From Rhizorhabdus sp. (GTDB lineage Bacteria; Pseudomonadota; Alphaproteobacteria; Sphingomonadales; Sphingomonadaceae), in assembly GCF_018006725.1 (NCBI RefSeq), contig NZ_JAGMXV010000024.1, positions 1 to 34,160 of the forward strand: DNA of 34,160 bases, given 5' to 3'. The notes beneath the pieces are model-generated. The model was not told the DNA's origin. It was given only the letters and a program-made list of their open reading frames with translations, and made no database searches. A program made the position numbers and the translations under genes. Of the stretch, positions 24,658 through 34,154 are shown one piece after another (the stretch's first letter is position 1; each line of letters begins with the position of its first letter).

Positions 24658-27600
24658 TCGCCCATCTCATCCGCTGGTCAGTCAGAAACCGCTTCTTCGT
24701 CATGATCGGGGTGCTGACGCTGATCGGCGTGGGCGTCTGGGCGGTGCGATCGACCGCGATCGATGCGTTGCCCGATCTCTCGGACACGCAGGTGATCATC
24801 CGCACCTCCTATCCCGGGCAGGCGCCGCAGATCGTCGAGAACCAAGTCACTTATCCGCTCACCACCACAATGCTCTCTGTGCCCGGCGCAAAGACCGTCC
24901 GCGGCTATTCCTTCTTCGGCGACAGCTTTGTCTATGTGATCTTCGAGGACGGCACCGATCTCTATTGGGCGCGCAGCCGCGTGCTCGAATATCTCAACCA
25001 GGTACAAGGCCGGCTGCCGGCCAGCGCCCGCAGCGCGCTGGGGCCGGATGCGACCGGGGTGGGCTGGGTCTATGAATATGCGCTGGTCGATCGCACTGGC
25101 CGCCACGATCTCTCGCAGCTTCGCGGGCTTCAGGACTGGTTCCTGCGCTACGAGCTGAAAACGGTAACGGGGGTCGCAGAGGTCGCCAGCATTGGCGGCA
25201 TGGTGAAGCAATATCAGGTGCTGCTCGATCCGGTGAAGCTCGCCGCCTACGGCGTGACCCACGCCCAGACGGTCGATGCCATTCAGAAGGCCAATCAGGA
25301 GAGCGGCGGCTCGGTACTGGAGATGGCCGAGGCCGAATATATGGTCCGTGTCTCCGGCTATCTGAAGACGCTCGACGATTTCCGCGCCATTCCCTTAAGG
25401 ACCGCAGCCGGCGGTGTGCCGGTGCGACTGGGCGACGTTGCCACGATCCAGGCCGGCCCCGAGATGCGGCGCGGGATTGCCGAACTGAACGGTGAGGGCG
25501 AGGTCGCGGGCGGCGTTGTGATCCTGCGCTCGGGCAAGAATGCGCGCGAGACAATCGCGGCGGTCAAGGACAAGCTCGCAGAGCTCAAGAAGGGCCTGCC
25601 ACCCGGCGTCGATGTGGTTACGGTCTATGATCGCTCGCAGCTCATCGACCGCGCCGTTGAGAATCTGACCCACAAGCTGGTCGAGGAATTCATAGTCGTT
25701 GCGATCGTCTGCGGGCTCTTCCTTTGGCATGTCCGTTCGGCGCTCGTTGCAATCCTCACGCTTCCGCTTGGTGTGCTGGCAGCCTTCGTCGTCATGCGTT
25801 TCCAGGGGGTCAATGCCAACATCATGTCGTTGGGCGGCATCGCGATCGCCATCGGCGCGATGGTCGATGCCGCGGTCGTCATGATCGAGAATGCCCATAA
25901 GAAAATCGAGCGATGGGAGGAGGATCACCCGGACGAACATCTCGAGGGGGATACCCGATGGACCGTCATCACCGAAGCGGCAGCCGAAGTTGGGCCAGCG
26001 CTGTTCTTCAGCCTTCTGATCATCACCCTGTCGTTCATTCCGGTGTTCACGCTGGAAGGACAGGAAGGGCGGCTGTTCGCACCGCTCGCTTTCACCAAGA
26101 CCTATGCGATGGCGTCGGCGGCGATCCTGTCGGTGACCCTGGTGCCGGTGCTCATGGGTTTGCTGATCCGGGGCAAGATTCCGCCCGAGCAGTCCAACCC
26201 GGTCAATCGCTGGCTGACGAACATCTATCGGCCCGCGCTCGACTGGACGATGCGGCGGCCAAGGACCGTACTGCTGATCGCGGCGCTCGCTTTTGCAACA
26301 ACCGCCTGGCCGCTCACCCAGCTTGGCGGCGAGTTCATGCCGAAGATGGAGGAGGGTGATCTGCTCTACATGCCCTCGGCGCTGCCGGGTCTCTCGGCGG
26401 CGAAGGCGTCGGACCTGCTCCAGCAGACCGACCGCCTGATCAAGACCGTGCCCGAGGTCGAGAGCGTGTTCGGCAAGGCCGGCCGCGCCGAGACTGCCAC
26501 CGATCCTGCGCCGCTTGAGATGTTCGAGACGACGATCCAGTTCAAACCTCGCGACCAATGGCGACCGGGCATGACTCCGGACAAGCTGGTCGAGGAGCTT
26601 GATCGAACGGTAAAACTGCCCGGCCTCGCCAATGTGTGGGTGCCGCCCATTCGCAACCGGATCGACATGCTGGCGACCGGCATCAAGAGCCCGATCGGGG
26701 TCAAGGTGTCGGGTGCTGACCTCGCTGAGCTCGACCGCATCGCGCACGATGTCGAGACGGTTGCGAAAACCGTGCCTGGGGTCAGTTCGGCGCTGGCCGA
26801 GCGGCTGACTGGCGGACGTTATGTCGATGTCGACATCGACCGTGCCGCCGCCGCCCGGTTCGGGCTCAACATCGCCGACGTGCAGGCGATCGTCTCGGGC
26901 GCTGTCGGGGGCGAGACGATCGGTGAAACCGTCGAGGGGCTGGCCCGCTATCCGATCAGCGTGCGCTATCCGCGCGAGCTGCGCGACAGCCTAGAAGGCT
27001 TGCGCACGCTGCCCGTGCTCACGCCGTCCGGCCAGCAGATCACGCTCGGCACCGTAGCCGATGTCTCGATCGCAGAGGGGCCGCCGATGCTAAAGACCGA
27101 GAATGCCCGGCCTTCTACCTGGGTCTATGTAGACGTGCGCGGGCGCGACCTCGCCTCGGTGGTCGGCGACCTGCAACGCGCCGTGTCAAAACAGGTGAAA
27201 CTCTCGCCAAGCGTTAGCATCGCCTACTCGGGCCAATTCGAATACCTCCAGAGGGCAGTCGACAAGCTAAAATTGGTCGTGCCGGCAACGCTGCTGATCA
27301 TCTTCGTCCTGCTCTACCTGATTTTCCGACGGTTCGATGAAGCCGCGCTGATCATGGGCACTTTGCCCTTCGCACTGACCGGCGGCTTCTGGATTCTCTA
27401 TCTTCTGGGTTTCAACCAGTCGGTCGCGACCGGCGTCGGGTTCATCGCCCTGGCGGGCGTCTCCGCCGAATTCGGCGTGGTGATGCTGATCTACCTTAAG
27501 AATGCACTTGAGGAGCGGGGCGGGGCTCCCGACGCCGATCAGGTGGAAACTGCCGTGCGCGAAGGGGCGCTTTTGCGGGTCCGGCCCAAGGCGATGACGG

Positions 27601-27797
27601 TAGCCGTCATCCTCGCCGGCCTGCTGCCGATCCTGTTCGGATCAGGGGCCGGATCCGAAGTCATGAGCAGGATCGCCGCGCCGATGATTGGCGGCATGCT
27701 GACCGCGCCGCTTTTGTCGATGTTCGTCCTGCCTGCCGCCTATCTCCTGCTTCGGCGGCCGAAAACCAAGCCCGAGCACGAACCCGTTTTATCATGA
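24654..27797 (+). CDS. cusA: CusA-like Cu(I)/Ag(I) RND efflux pump
   Basis: A 1047-residue inner-membrane RND pump, the same length as Escherichia coli CusA. The three Met residues recalled as the CusA copper site occur at identical positions: M573 ([10 protein letters not shown]), M623 (APLEMFETT) and M672 (RIDMLATG). The proton-relay Asp is D405 ([24 protein letters not shown]). The protein has 12 membrane helices and two large periplasmic loops. This supports Cu(I)/Ag(I) specificity over the divalent-metal CzcA type. The start overlaps the cusB stop (ATCGCC-type N-terminus, [19 protein letters not shown]), and the end overlaps the leader of the cusF gene. Confidence 0.98.
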   Translation: MIAHLIRWSVRNRFFVMIGVLTLIGVGVWAVRSTAIDALPDLSDTQVIIRTSYPGQAPQIVENQVTYPLTTTMLSVPGAKTVRGYSFFGDSFVYVIFEDGTDLYWARSRVLEYLNQVQGRLPASARSALGPDATGVGWVYEYALVDRTGRHDLSQLRGLQDWFLRYELKTVTGVAEVASIGGMVKQYQVLLDPVKLAAYGVTHAQTVDAIQKANQESGGSVLEMAEAEYMVRVSGYLKTLDDFRAIPLRTAAGGVPVRLGDVATIQAGPEMRRGIAELNGEGEVAGGVVILRSGKNARETIAAVKDKLAELKKGLPPGVDVVTVYDRSQLIDRAVENLTHKLVEEFIVVAIVCGLFLWHVRSALVAILTLPLGVLAAFVVMRFQGVNANIMSLGGIAIAIGAMVDAAVVMIENAHKKIERWEEDHPDEHLEGDTRWTVITEAAAEVGPALFFSLLIITLSFIPVFTLEGQEGRLFAPLAFTKTYAMASAAILSVTLVPVLMGLLIRGKIPPEQSNPVNRWLTNIYRPALDWTMRRPRTVLLIAALAFATTAWPLTQLGGEFMPKMEEGDLLYMPSALPGLSAAKASDLLQQTDRLIKTVPEVESVFGKAGRAETATDPAPLEMFETTIQFKPRDQWRPGMTPDKLVEELDRTVKLPGLANVWVPPIRNRIDMLATGIKSPIGVKVSGADLAELDRIAHDVETVAKTVPGVSSALAERLTGGRYVDVDIDRAAAARFGLNIADVQAIVSGAVGGETIGETVEGLARYPISVRYPRELRDSLEGLRTLPVLTPSGQQITLGTVADVSIAEGPPMLKTENARPSTWVYVDVRGRDLASVVGDLQRAVSKQVKLSPSVSIAYSGQFEYLQRAVDKLKLVVPATLLIIFVLLYLIFRRFDEAALIMGTLPFALTGGFWILYLLGFNQSVATGVGFIALAGVSAEFGVVMLIYLKNALEERGGAPDADQVETAVREGALLRVRPKAMTVAVILAGLLPILFGSGAGSEVMSRIAAPMIGGMLTAPLLSMFVLPAAYLLLRRPKTKPEHEPVLS

Positions 27798-27808
27798 AGG
27801 AGAAGACC

Positions 27809-28201
27809 ATGAAGCATGTACGATTAACGATCGCCCTTGGCCTCGCCGCCTTGACTGCCGCATGTGGCAAAAAGGCGGAGGCGCCGGTCGCGGCCGAGGC
27901 CAACCAGGCAGCACCCAGCGCTACCATGAGTGGCGACATGGGCAATATGGCGATGGAGCCTTCGGCAGCCGCGCCGATAAAGGCCAAGGGGCATGGTAAG
28001 GTAACCGCGATCGACAAGTCCGCCGGAATGATCACCCTCAATCATGGTGCAATTCCGGAAGCAAAATGGCCGGCGATGACGATGGCGTTCAAGGCAGCGC
28101 CGAAGATCACCGATGCTGTGGCGGTCGGCGACAAAGTCGATTTTGATCTCACGCTTGTTGGCAGTGCCGGTGAGGTCACGGCGATCCAAAAGAAGCCTTG
28201 A
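27809..28201 (+). CDS. cusF: CusF-like periplasmic copper chaperone (lipoprotein)
   Basis: A 130-residue lipoprotein with signal peptide and lipobox LTAAC (Cys about residue 18). A Met-rich linker (ATMSGDMGNMAMEPS) follows, then a CusF OB domain: GKVTAIDKSAGMITLNHGAIPEAKWPAMTMAF. The His, Trp and MxM of the domain are the CusF Cu(I)/Ag(I) ligands, with Trp stacking on copper. ATG 27809 is preferred because AAGGAG lies 6 nt upstream; the earlier ATG 27794, overlapping the cusA stop, lacks a ribosome site. It delivers metal to CusB/CusA. The same domain is also fused to CusB here. Confidence 0.94.
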   Translation: MKHVRLTIALGLAALTAACGKKAEAPVAAEANQAAPSATMSGDMGNMAMEPSAAAPIKAKGHGKVTAIDKSAGMITLNHGAIPEAKWPAMTMAFKAAPKITDAVAVGDKVDFDLTLVGSAGEVTAIQKKP

Positions 28202-28225
28202 ATGGCCGATTTGATGAGGGCCATT
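28201..28225 (+). terminator. Hairpin after cusF
   Basis: AATGGCC (28201-28207) and GGCCATT (28219-28225) form a 7-bp stem with an 11-nt loop right after the cusF stop, followed by A/T-rich DNA without a clean T-run. It may mark the end of the cus operon. Confidence 0.4.
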
Positions 28226-28326
28226 AACGCGTAATTAACCTCGTTCCTTCACGCTTCAGCTATGAAAAAAGAGAGAGCTGAGCGCGAAACGCAGATCAAG
28301 ATTAGAAGAACCGCGCGGTGGCAGTC

Positions 28327-28878
28327 ATGATTGCCACTGCCTTCGGCTGCGTGGCTCTTTTGTGCGTCGTCAGCTGGCCATTTTTCGGTGACTACCGAAC
28401 GGTGGTCAAGATCCAGAGCGCGGGTGCTGCCGCATTCGCGCTCTATTTCCTGATGCTGGGCTCGCCCACCGCTGCGATAGCGTGCCTCATTTCATGCTCG
28501 CAGCTCGTCATCTCCGCGTCAGTGCGCGATCGCTATGTGGTTACGAGACTTTATGGAGCGACCCTCATTCTGTTGGCGTTCCTCTCGGTCGTGACGTGGC
28601 ACGGCATCCCGTCGGCTTTGGCGTTTGCCGGCAGCTCGTTGGGTAGTCTCGCGCGGCTTCAGACCTCAACGACGCGGATGAAAGGCCTTTTCCTCGTAGG
28701 CGCACCCTTTTGGCTCGCCCATAATTTGATGGTCGGAGCTTTGTTCGCCTTGGGAACGGATCTGGTCTCGTTGGCCTCGAACTTGGCGAATTTGGTAAAA
28801 TTCCTCCTGCGACGCGGTGTTTTAGCGCGCGCGTCAACCTCAGCGTCGATTACCGAGCCCGTCGCGATCTTAGCTTGA
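28327..28878 (+). CDS. YgjV-family inner-membrane protein
   Basis: A 183-residue protein with about six membrane helices that fits the bacterial inner-membrane protein YgjV family. Recognisable segments include SWPFFGDYRTVVKIQSAGAAAFALYFLMLGSPTAAIACLIS and the C-terminal FLVGAPFWLAHNLMVGALFALGTDLVSLASNL. Function is unknown. ATG 28327 overlaps a 22-codon upstream frame (28262-28330) as ATGA; GTG 28318 is a 3-residue-longer alternative. It lies alone between the cus operon and the divalent-metal module, so a metal role is not implied. Confidence 0.78.
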   Translation: MIATAFGCVALLCVVSWPFFGDYRTVVKIQSAGAAAFALYFLMLGSPTAAIACLISCSQLVISASVRDRYVVTRLYGATLILLAFLSVVTWHGIPSALAFAGSSLGSLARLQTSTTRMKGLFLVGAPFWLAHNLMVGALFALGTDLVSLASNLANLVKFLLRRGVLARASTSASITEPVAILA

Positions 28879-28983
28879 TTTTGATGGGTAACGACATTCG
28901 CCGTCTAGCTACCATCGATGTACGGTGATCTCGGACGAAACATCCTGTAGAATGGGCCTCCACGAAATAGATCGTTACTCAAC

Positions 28984-30051
28984 ATGAATTCATATCGGGT
29001 GACACTAAGCTACGGCGCGATGCTGGCGATCCTTTCGGCGATCTTGTTCGGCGCGAGCACGCCATTTGCCAAACTGGTGCTTGGCAACGGGGTTAGCCCT
29101 TGGCTGCTTGCGAGCCTGCTTTATCTTGGTTCAGGGATCGGCCTCGCGTTTGTTAACGCCTTTCAAAAAATGATCGAGCGTGGCCAAACAGAAGCCGCGC
29201 TCGTCCGTGCGGACGTGCCCTGGCTGGCGTTTGTTATCCTGTGCGGGGGCGTGATCGCGCCGGTCCTGCTGATGGTAGGACTAGCGACGACGCCCGCGTC
29301 CACGGCTTCGCTGCTGCTCAACCTGGAAGGTCTGGCAACCCTCGCCATCGCCTGGCTGGTGTTCCGCGAGAATGTCGATCGCCGCCTGCTGGTCGGTGCG
29401 GCGGCAATCCTGGGCGGTGCCCTGTTGTTGTCTTGGCGGGGTGGTCCGAGCGGCGGTGGCCTTGGTATGCTTGCGATCGCCGGTGCCTGCCTTGCCTGGG
29501 GTATCGACAACAACCTTACCCGCAAGCTTAGCAGTGCCGACCCGGTCCAGATCGCGATGCTGAAAGGGCTCTCTGCCGGGGTCGTCAATCTCATCCTCGC
29601 CTTGATGCTCGGGGCTTCGATGCCGTTCCTTCCGACCATCGCCGGCGCGGCGCTGATCGGCTTTCTCGGCTATGGCGTCAGTCTGGTGATGTTCGTCCTC
29701 GCGCTGCGGCATCTCGGCACGGCCCGATCGGGAGCTTATTTCTCGACAGCGCCCTTTATCGGCGCGCTCCTGGCGGTGGCTATGTTCGGCGAGCCGATCA
29801 CCTTGCCTCTCATGATTGCCGGAATCCTGATGGCGATCGGGCTCTGGCTGCATCTGACCGAATCCCACGGCCATGAGCACGCGCATGAGGCGCTCGAGCA
29901 TGACCATCGCCATGTTCATGACAGCCACCATCAGCATGACCATCCGCCGGGCATCGCGCCCGACGAACCGCACAGCCATCCGCATCGGCACGCGCCGATG
30001 GTCCACAGGCACGCTCATTATCCCGACCTGCACCACCGGCACAGCCATTAG
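28984..30051 (+). CDS. EamA/DMT-family transporter with His-rich tail
   Basis: A 355-residue ten-helix EamA (drug/metabolite transporter) protein. The first half includes ILSAILFGASTPFAKLVLGNGVSPWLLASLLYLGSGIGLA and TTPASTASLLLNLEGLATLAIAWLVFREN. The second repeats the fold (GACLAWGIDNNLTRKLSS, then ALRHLGTARSGAYFSTAPFIGALLAVAMFGEP). The last 60 residues hold about 26 His in HxH and HDHxH runs (ESHGHEHAHEALEHDHRH, and so on) facing the cytoplasm. Such a tail suggests metal sensing or loading. With a MerR-CDF module next door, metal export is a reasonable guess, but EamA proteins usually carry organic solutes. I see no convincing ribosome site at ATG 28984. Confidence 0.9.
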   Translation: MNSYRVTLSYGAMLAILSAILFGASTPFAKLVLGNGVSPWLLASLLYLGSGIGLAFVNAFQKMIERGQTEAALVRADVPWLAFVILCGGVIAPVLLMVGLATTPASTASLLLNLEGLATLAIAWLVFRENVDRRLLVGAAAILGGALLLSWRGGPSGGGLGMLAIAGACLAWGIDNNLTRKLSSADPVQIAMLKGLSAGVVNLILALMLGASMPFLPTIAGAALIGFLGYGVSLVMFVLALRHLGTARSGAYFSTAPFIGALLAVAMFGEPITLPLMIAGILMAIGLWLHLTESHGHEHAHEALEHDHRHVHDSHHQHDHPPGIAPDEPHSHPHRHAPMVHRHAHYPDLHHRHSH

Positions 30052-30065
30052 CATTGAGCGGGCGC

Positions 30066-30398
30066 TCACACGGCGACGCTGCGCGGCCCCAGCAATATGA
30101 TCCCGGCGCCAACCAGGCAGACGGCCGCTCCCAAGGTATCCCAACGGTCGGGGCGCGTGCCTTCGACGGCCCACAGCCAGCCCAGCGACGCGCAGATATA
30201 GACCGCACCATAAGCGGCATAGGCGCGGCCCGCGGCCTCGCTGTCGACCCGCGTCAGCAGCCAGGCGAAGGCGGCCAGCGAGACCATGCCAGGTGCAATC
30301 CAGACTGGTGACTTGTCTAGCCGCAGCCACGCCCAGAAGCTGAAGCAACCGGCAATCTCGGCAATAGCGGCGAGGATATAGACGATCGCGGTCGTCAC
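30066..30398 (-). CDS. YnfA/UPF0060-family small membrane protein
   Basis: A 110-residue, four-helix membrane protein of the YnfA family. The first helix [22 protein letters not shown] and the following [43 protein letters not shown] are typical, and the length matches. The YnfA family resembles small multidrug-resistance proteins; its substrate is uncertain. GTG 30398 overlaps the MerR stop (GTGA), with AAGG upstream inside merR, so the gene is translated from the merR message. This places it under the same metal control. Confidence 0.9.
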   Translation of the reverse strand: MTTAIVYILAAIAEIAGCFSFWAWLRLDKSPVWIAPGMVSLAAFAWLLTRVDSEAAGRAYAAYGAVYICASLGWLWAVEGTRPDRWDTLGAAVCLVGAGIILLGPRSVAV

Positions 30399-30796
30399 TG
30401 CGTCAGCCTTGCCGGCGCCAGCGTCTCGATGATCAGGCAATCAGCAACCGTTCCCTGGCGGCAGTCGCCAATCATACGGCTGAGTTCGCCCCGCATCGCC
30501 TGAAGGTCTGCGATCTTGCGGTCGATCTCGGCGAGATGTGTATTGGCAATCGCATCGACCGCCGCGCAGGATTGTTCGCGGTGATCGGACAGACCGAGCA
30601 GTTCGCGGACCTGATCGAGCGTGAAGCCAAGGTCGCGCGCGCGACGAATGAAGGAGAGGCGCGCCAGATGTTCGCTGCCGTAGCTGCAATAATTGGCGCC
30701 CGTGCGCGCAGGCGCCGGCAACAGCCCGATCTTCACATAATAGCGGACCGTTTCGATGTTGGTTGCGGTCGCCGCTGCCATCTCGCTGATTTTCAT
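30395..30796 (-). CDS. MerR-family metal-responsive regulator (CadR/PbrR-like)
   Basis: A 133-residue MerR regulator. An N-terminal winged helix ([30 protein letters not shown]) is followed by a dimerisation helix and a C-terminal metal loop. Cys at 77 (HREQSC), 112 (GDC) and 120 (VADCLIIE) reproduce the three-Cys pattern of CadR/PbrR/ZntR-type sensors of divalent Cd, Pb or Zn; it lacks the CueR layout. It represses and activates the divergent CDF promoter from the dyad at 30803-30823. The -35 of that promoter starts four bases from its own ATG, so it is also autoregulated. Confidence 0.93.
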   Translation of the reverse strand: MKISEMAAATATNIETVRYYVKIGLLPAPARTGANYCSYGSEHLARLSFIRRARDLGFTLDQVRELLGLSDHREQSCAAVDAIANTHLAEIDRKIADLQAMRGELSRMIGDCRQGTVADCLIIETLAPARLTQ

Positions 30797-30799
30797 CGC

Positions 30800-30830
30800 T
30801 TGACCCTGTAGTTGCTACAGGGTGCATATA
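30800..30830 (+). promoter_or_regulatory. MerR-controlled promoter of the CDF exporter
   Basis: TTGACC (30800-30805), a 19-bp spacer and CATATA (30825-30830) form a classical MerR promoter. The dyad ACCCTGTA-gttgc-TACAGGGT (30803-30823) fills the spacer. It faces the CDF gene and abuts the MerR start codon. Confidence 0.88.
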
Positions 30831-30859
30831 GGCGGCCGACTCAGGAAAGGCGAGACGAC

Positions 30860-31522
30860 TTGGCAGGTTGCGGATCATGCTGCGCAGAGACGAAGCGCAT
30901 CGACGATCGCCGGTGGCGCCGCGTCCTTTGGATCGCGCTTGCGATCAACGCCGTCATGTTCGCGGGCGAGATCGTGGCCGGTCTAGCGGCGGGTTCGCGC
31001 GCGCTACAGGCCGATGCGCTCGATTTCCTTGGCGATGCGGCCAATTATGCGATCAGTCTAGGGGTAGCCGGCCTGGCGCTGCGCTGGCGTTCGCGGGCGG
31101 CGTTGCTCAAGGGTGCGACGATCCTCGCCTTTGGCCTCTATGTCCTGGCAACCACAGTCGCCGCCGCGTTCGCGGGGCAAGTACCGCATGCGGAGACGAT
31201 GGGGTTCGTCGGGGTCATCGCGCTGGTCGCTAACGGCGCCGTCGCCCTGATGCTCTATCGGTTTCGAACAGGCGACGCGAACATGCGGTCGGTCTGGATC
31301 TGCTCGCGCAACGACGCGCTCGGCAACCTCGCCGTTCTCCTTGCTGCGCTTGGCGTCATAGGGACGGGCACTGCCTGGCCGGATCTCGTGGTCGCCCTGA
31401 TCATGGCAGGCCTCGCCATCTGGGGCGGGCTCCAAATCATCGTGCAGGCGCGGCGGGAACTTGTCCCAAGTCAGCGACAAGACGATCGGCCGCAACATTC
31501 ACTGGCCCGAACGGGCCTGTAG
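30860..31522 (+). CDS. CDF-family cation efflux protein
   Basis: A 220-residue cation diffusion facilitator with six membrane helices. The N-terminus has a Cys cluster (GCGSCCAE) before the first helix, a probable metal-loading site. Helix 2 carries D-x3-D (ADALDFLGDAANY) and helix 5 has D-x3-N (RNDALGNLAV) in place of the usual H/D-x3-D, so the metal site is slightly atypical. The long C-terminal cytoplasmic domain of YiiP/CzcD is missing; the protein ends soon after helix 6. TTG 30860 is chosen because AGGAAAGG lies 9 nt upstream and downstream of the MerR promoter; an earlier frame would start inside the promoter. It exports Zn, Cd or related ions. Confidence 0.9.
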   Translation: MAGCGSCCAETKRIDDRRWRRVLWIALAINAVMFAGEIVAGLAAGSRALQADALDFLGDAANYAISLGVAGLALRWRSRAALLKGATILAFGLYVLATTVAAAFAGQVPHAETMGFVGVIALVANGAVALMLYRFRTGDANMRSVWICSRNDALGNLAVLLAALGVIGTGTAWPDLVVALIMAGLAIWGGLQIIVQARRELVPSQRQDDRPQHSLARTGL

Positions 31523-31533
31523 TTGCTACAGGG
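31516..31533 (+). promoter_or_regulatory. Second copy of the MerR palindrome
   Basis: CCTGTAGTTGCTACAGGG, identical over 18 bp to the core of the operator at 30804-30822, overlaps the CDF stop codon (31520-31522). It lies 6 bp before the ATG of the His-rich gene. No -35 or -10 fits it, but its 3' end supplies the AGGGGG ribosome site of that gene. Confidence 0.8.
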
Positions 31534-31539
31534 GGCCAG

Positions 31540-31875
31540 ATGCGTCGTTTGATCGTCCTTTTTGCCTGCCTGGCCGTGTTCCTGTCCTTGGGGACGGGTT
31601 CGATCGCGCATGCCATGGAGCCGATCGCCTGCATCGATGCGGTGACCGCCGCCGAAAGCGGCCATGCGGATGGTGACGGCGATCAGGTGCCGTCGGACAG
31701 CGACAAGGGCTATCCGCATCATCATGGCGGCTGCCATGGGCATCACGTCGCGACCGCGACGGCAAAGCCCGACCCTGTCCAACGCGATGATCGAGGCTCG
31801 CCGGCCCATCCGAGTGATGCGCTTGCCTTGGCCGCGAGTGCTGCTGACCCTGCGCTGAGACCCCCCCAAGCCTGA
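31540..31875 (+). CDS. Small secreted His-rich protein upstream of czcC
   Basis: A 111-residue protein with a signal peptide (LIVLFACLAVFLSLGTGSIAHA). The mature part is short and acidic-to-His-rich: ESGHADGDGDQVPSDSDKG, then YPHHHGGCHGHHVATATAKP (seven His and one Cys). It probably binds Zn, Cd or Co in the periplasm. Proteins of this type often precede czcCBA in sphingomonads, from memory. ATG 31540 has AGGGGG upstream. The C-terminal third is Ala/Pro-rich and featureless. Confidence 0.78.
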   Translation: MRRLIVLFACLAVFLSLGTGSIAHAMEPIACIDAVTAAESGHADGDGDQVPSDSDKGYPHHHGGCHGHHVATATAKPDPVQRDDRGSPAHPSDALALAASAADPALRPPQA

Positions 31876-31941
31876 AGGTCCGCTGGTTCGGGCGCGTGCG
31901 CGCGTCCCGCCGCTGTCTTGGTTTGACGGGAGTCTTATTTC

Positions 31942-33169
31942 ATGCACCGTATCCTCGCGGCCTTGCTGGCCGTGTCTAGCTGCGCGTCGATCGCGCAGGC
32001 ACAATCGACCGATCCGGCGCTCGCCGGTCCACCTTTTACTCTGAGTCAGGCCCTGGAGCTTGCTGGGGCGTCGTCCCCAATGCTCGAGGCAGCCTCGGCA
32101 GGCCTGCGCTCGGCCACGGCGGCGCGCACGGTCGCCGGCCTGCGGCCCAATCCATCGATCGTCACCCAGACCGAGAATATCGCGGGGAGCGGCCAGTATC
32201 GCGGCGCCCGCAGCGCCGAGACGACCGCCGGACTCGAACTGCCCATCGAACTTGGCGGCAAGCGCTCTGCCCGGATCGCGGTCGCCGATGCCCGCGGCCG
32301 ATCTGCGGCTTGTCGTCACCCAGGCCTATATGGAGGCGGTTGCGGCCGAGCGCCGGTTGTTGACCGCCCGCGAGCAGGCTGCCCTTGCCGGCGAGGCACT
32401 CCGAGCGGCCCGCGTTCGCGTGCGGGCCGGACGGGCTTCCCCGATGGAGGAACAGCGCGCCGATGTCGTCAGGATCAATGCCGAGGCGGCGGTGGAGCGC
32501 GCAACGCGCACCCTCGGGGTCGCGCGCGGTAACCTTGCCCGGCGCATCGGGCAGCCGATAGCCGGAAGCCTCGATCTGGCTTGGTTCGATCAAGTGTCGC
32601 CGGCTTATGGACCGACCCAGTCCATCGATCCCGGAAGTACGCTCGCCATGGCGGCAGCGCAGGCGGACGTCGCCACTGCCGACGCCCAGGTCCGCCTCGC
32701 GCGCTCGCAACGCGTGCCGGACATCAGGGTTAGCGCGAGCGCGCGGCGGCTCGCCGCCACCAATGACACCGCGGCCGTGTTCGGCGTATCGATCCCGTTT
32801 CCGGTCTTCAACAATGGAAGCGCGGCCATCGCCCAGGCCCGGGCCGATCGTGATCAAAGCGACGCCCAGCGCCGAATGATCGCGCTCGAGACCGCCCAGG
32901 CGATCGCGGCCGCGGAGGCAGAAGTCGCCAATGCCGCCACGACCGCGCGGACCGCAAGTGGTCCGGCGCTGGCCGCAGCCCAAGAATCGGCGCGCATCGC
33001 GCGCATCGGCTATCGCGAGGGCAAGTTCGGCCAGCTCGACCTGCTCGATGCCGAGCGCACGCTATCGGAAACCCGCGCGGCCGCGATCGATGCGCTCGCC
33101 GCCTACCACGACGCCCTGGCGCGGCGGGACCGTCTGACGACGGCCGCTCCCGATTTTACGAAGGATTGA
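31942..33169 (+). pseudogene. czcC: CzcC-like TolC-family protein, frameshifted
   Basis: The N-terminal part (31942 to about 32290) has a signal peptide and the TolC start (FTLSQALELAGASSPMLEAASAGLRSATAARTVAGLRPNPSIVTQTENIAG), up to ELGGKRSARIAVADA. The rest continues only in the next frame, from AADLRLVVTQAYMEAVAAERRL to the end at 33169, with the family's second half (FGVSIPFPVFNNGSAAIAQARADRDQ; GYREGKFGQLDLLDAERTLSETRAAA) intact. At the join (about 32290), several residues usually found between ARIAVADA and ADLRLxVTQAY are missing, so a small deletion that also shifted the frame is likely. The product should be non-functional unless the shift is a sequencing error. Confidence 0.85.
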
Positions 33170-33173
33170 ACCC

Positions 33174-34154
33174 ATGACCTCGATGACTTTCAGGGCAATC
33201 CTGCCTCTCTCGCTTGTCGCAGCGCTCGCTGCCTGCGGAAGCGCGCCCGATCCCACCAATGAAGCAGCTGCCCCCAAACCGTCTGCCGAGCCCGTTGCCG
33301 ATGGGTCTGTCAAACTGACGCCCCAGCAGATCCAGGCCGCCGGAATCCTGCTCGTGCGTCCCACAGTCGGTGGCGGCGCCGGCACGATCGAATTGCCCGC
33401 AACGATCGAAGGCGATCCGCAGGGGATTCAGGTCGTCTCGGCCGCGATCGGTGGCCGGATCGTGTCGCTTACCCGCAATCTGGGCGAGACGGTGCGGCGC
33501 GGCGATACGCTTGCCATCATCGAGAGCCGCGAGGCCGCACAGCTCAAGGGCGAGGTCGAAGCATCGCGTGCGCGCTCAGCTTTGGCGCAGAGCCAGCTCC
33601 GCCGCGAGCAAAGGCTGTTCGCCGAACGAGTCTCACCCGAGCAGGATCTGATCGCCGCCCGAACGGCCGCGATCGAGGCCAATATCGCGCTCCGGCAAGC
33701 TCAACAGCAGCTTTCCGCTGCCGGCGGTGGCGGCGGGTCGCTTAATCGTCTTGCCCTGCCATCGCCGATCGCCGGCCAGATCATCGCCCGATCCGCTACG
33801 CTCGGCCAGACGGTCGTCGCAGATGCGGAACTGTACCGCGTCGCCAATCTCTCGACTGTATCGCTATCGATTTCTCTCTCGCCCGCGGATGCCGGACGCG
33901 TCCGACCCGGAGCGACGGTAACGGTCACCACGCCGGGCCGTCAGGGCACCGCACGGGTGACCTTCGTGTCCCCGGTGCTCGATGGACAAACCCGGCTCGT
34001 GCCCGTCATCGCGACCATGGATAACAGCAACGGTTGTCAACGGCGGAGCAAAAGTCGGCCATTCGGCGGCGTAAAACCAGGCCATCGTGTTACATGCCGG
34101 GGGGAGTGGCGTGAGGGCGTAGCCCGAGGGCCACTCCCCCCGGCATTGGTGTAA
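33174..34154 (+). pseudogene. czcB: CzcB-like adaptor truncated by an insertion sequence
   Basis: A lipoprotein signal (LPLSLVAALAAC) is followed by a membrane-fusion protein of the CzcB type. The barrel-sandwich start is VVSAAIGGRIVSLTRNLGETVRRGDTLAIIESREAA, the coiled hairpin is EVEASRARSALAQSQLRREQRLFAERVSPEQDLIAA, and the lipoyl return is LALPSPIAGQIIARSATLGQTVVADAELYRVANLS. After VIATMDNSNG (34034) the true sequence stops and about 40 foreign residues run on to 34154. The second half (beta-barrel end, CzcB zinc region) is missing, so it cannot assemble a normal pump. AAGGA lies upstream of ATG 33174, 4 bp after czcC. Confidence 0.9.

Noticed and set aside
25395-26747. Long minus-strand frame of 450 codons
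   Set aside because: Antisense shadow of cusA; charged low-complexity product.
29281-30348. Minus-strand frame of 355 codons across the EamA tail and ynfA
   Set aside because: Antisense to the EamA gene and a wrong frame of ynfA; composition is that of complement of His codons.
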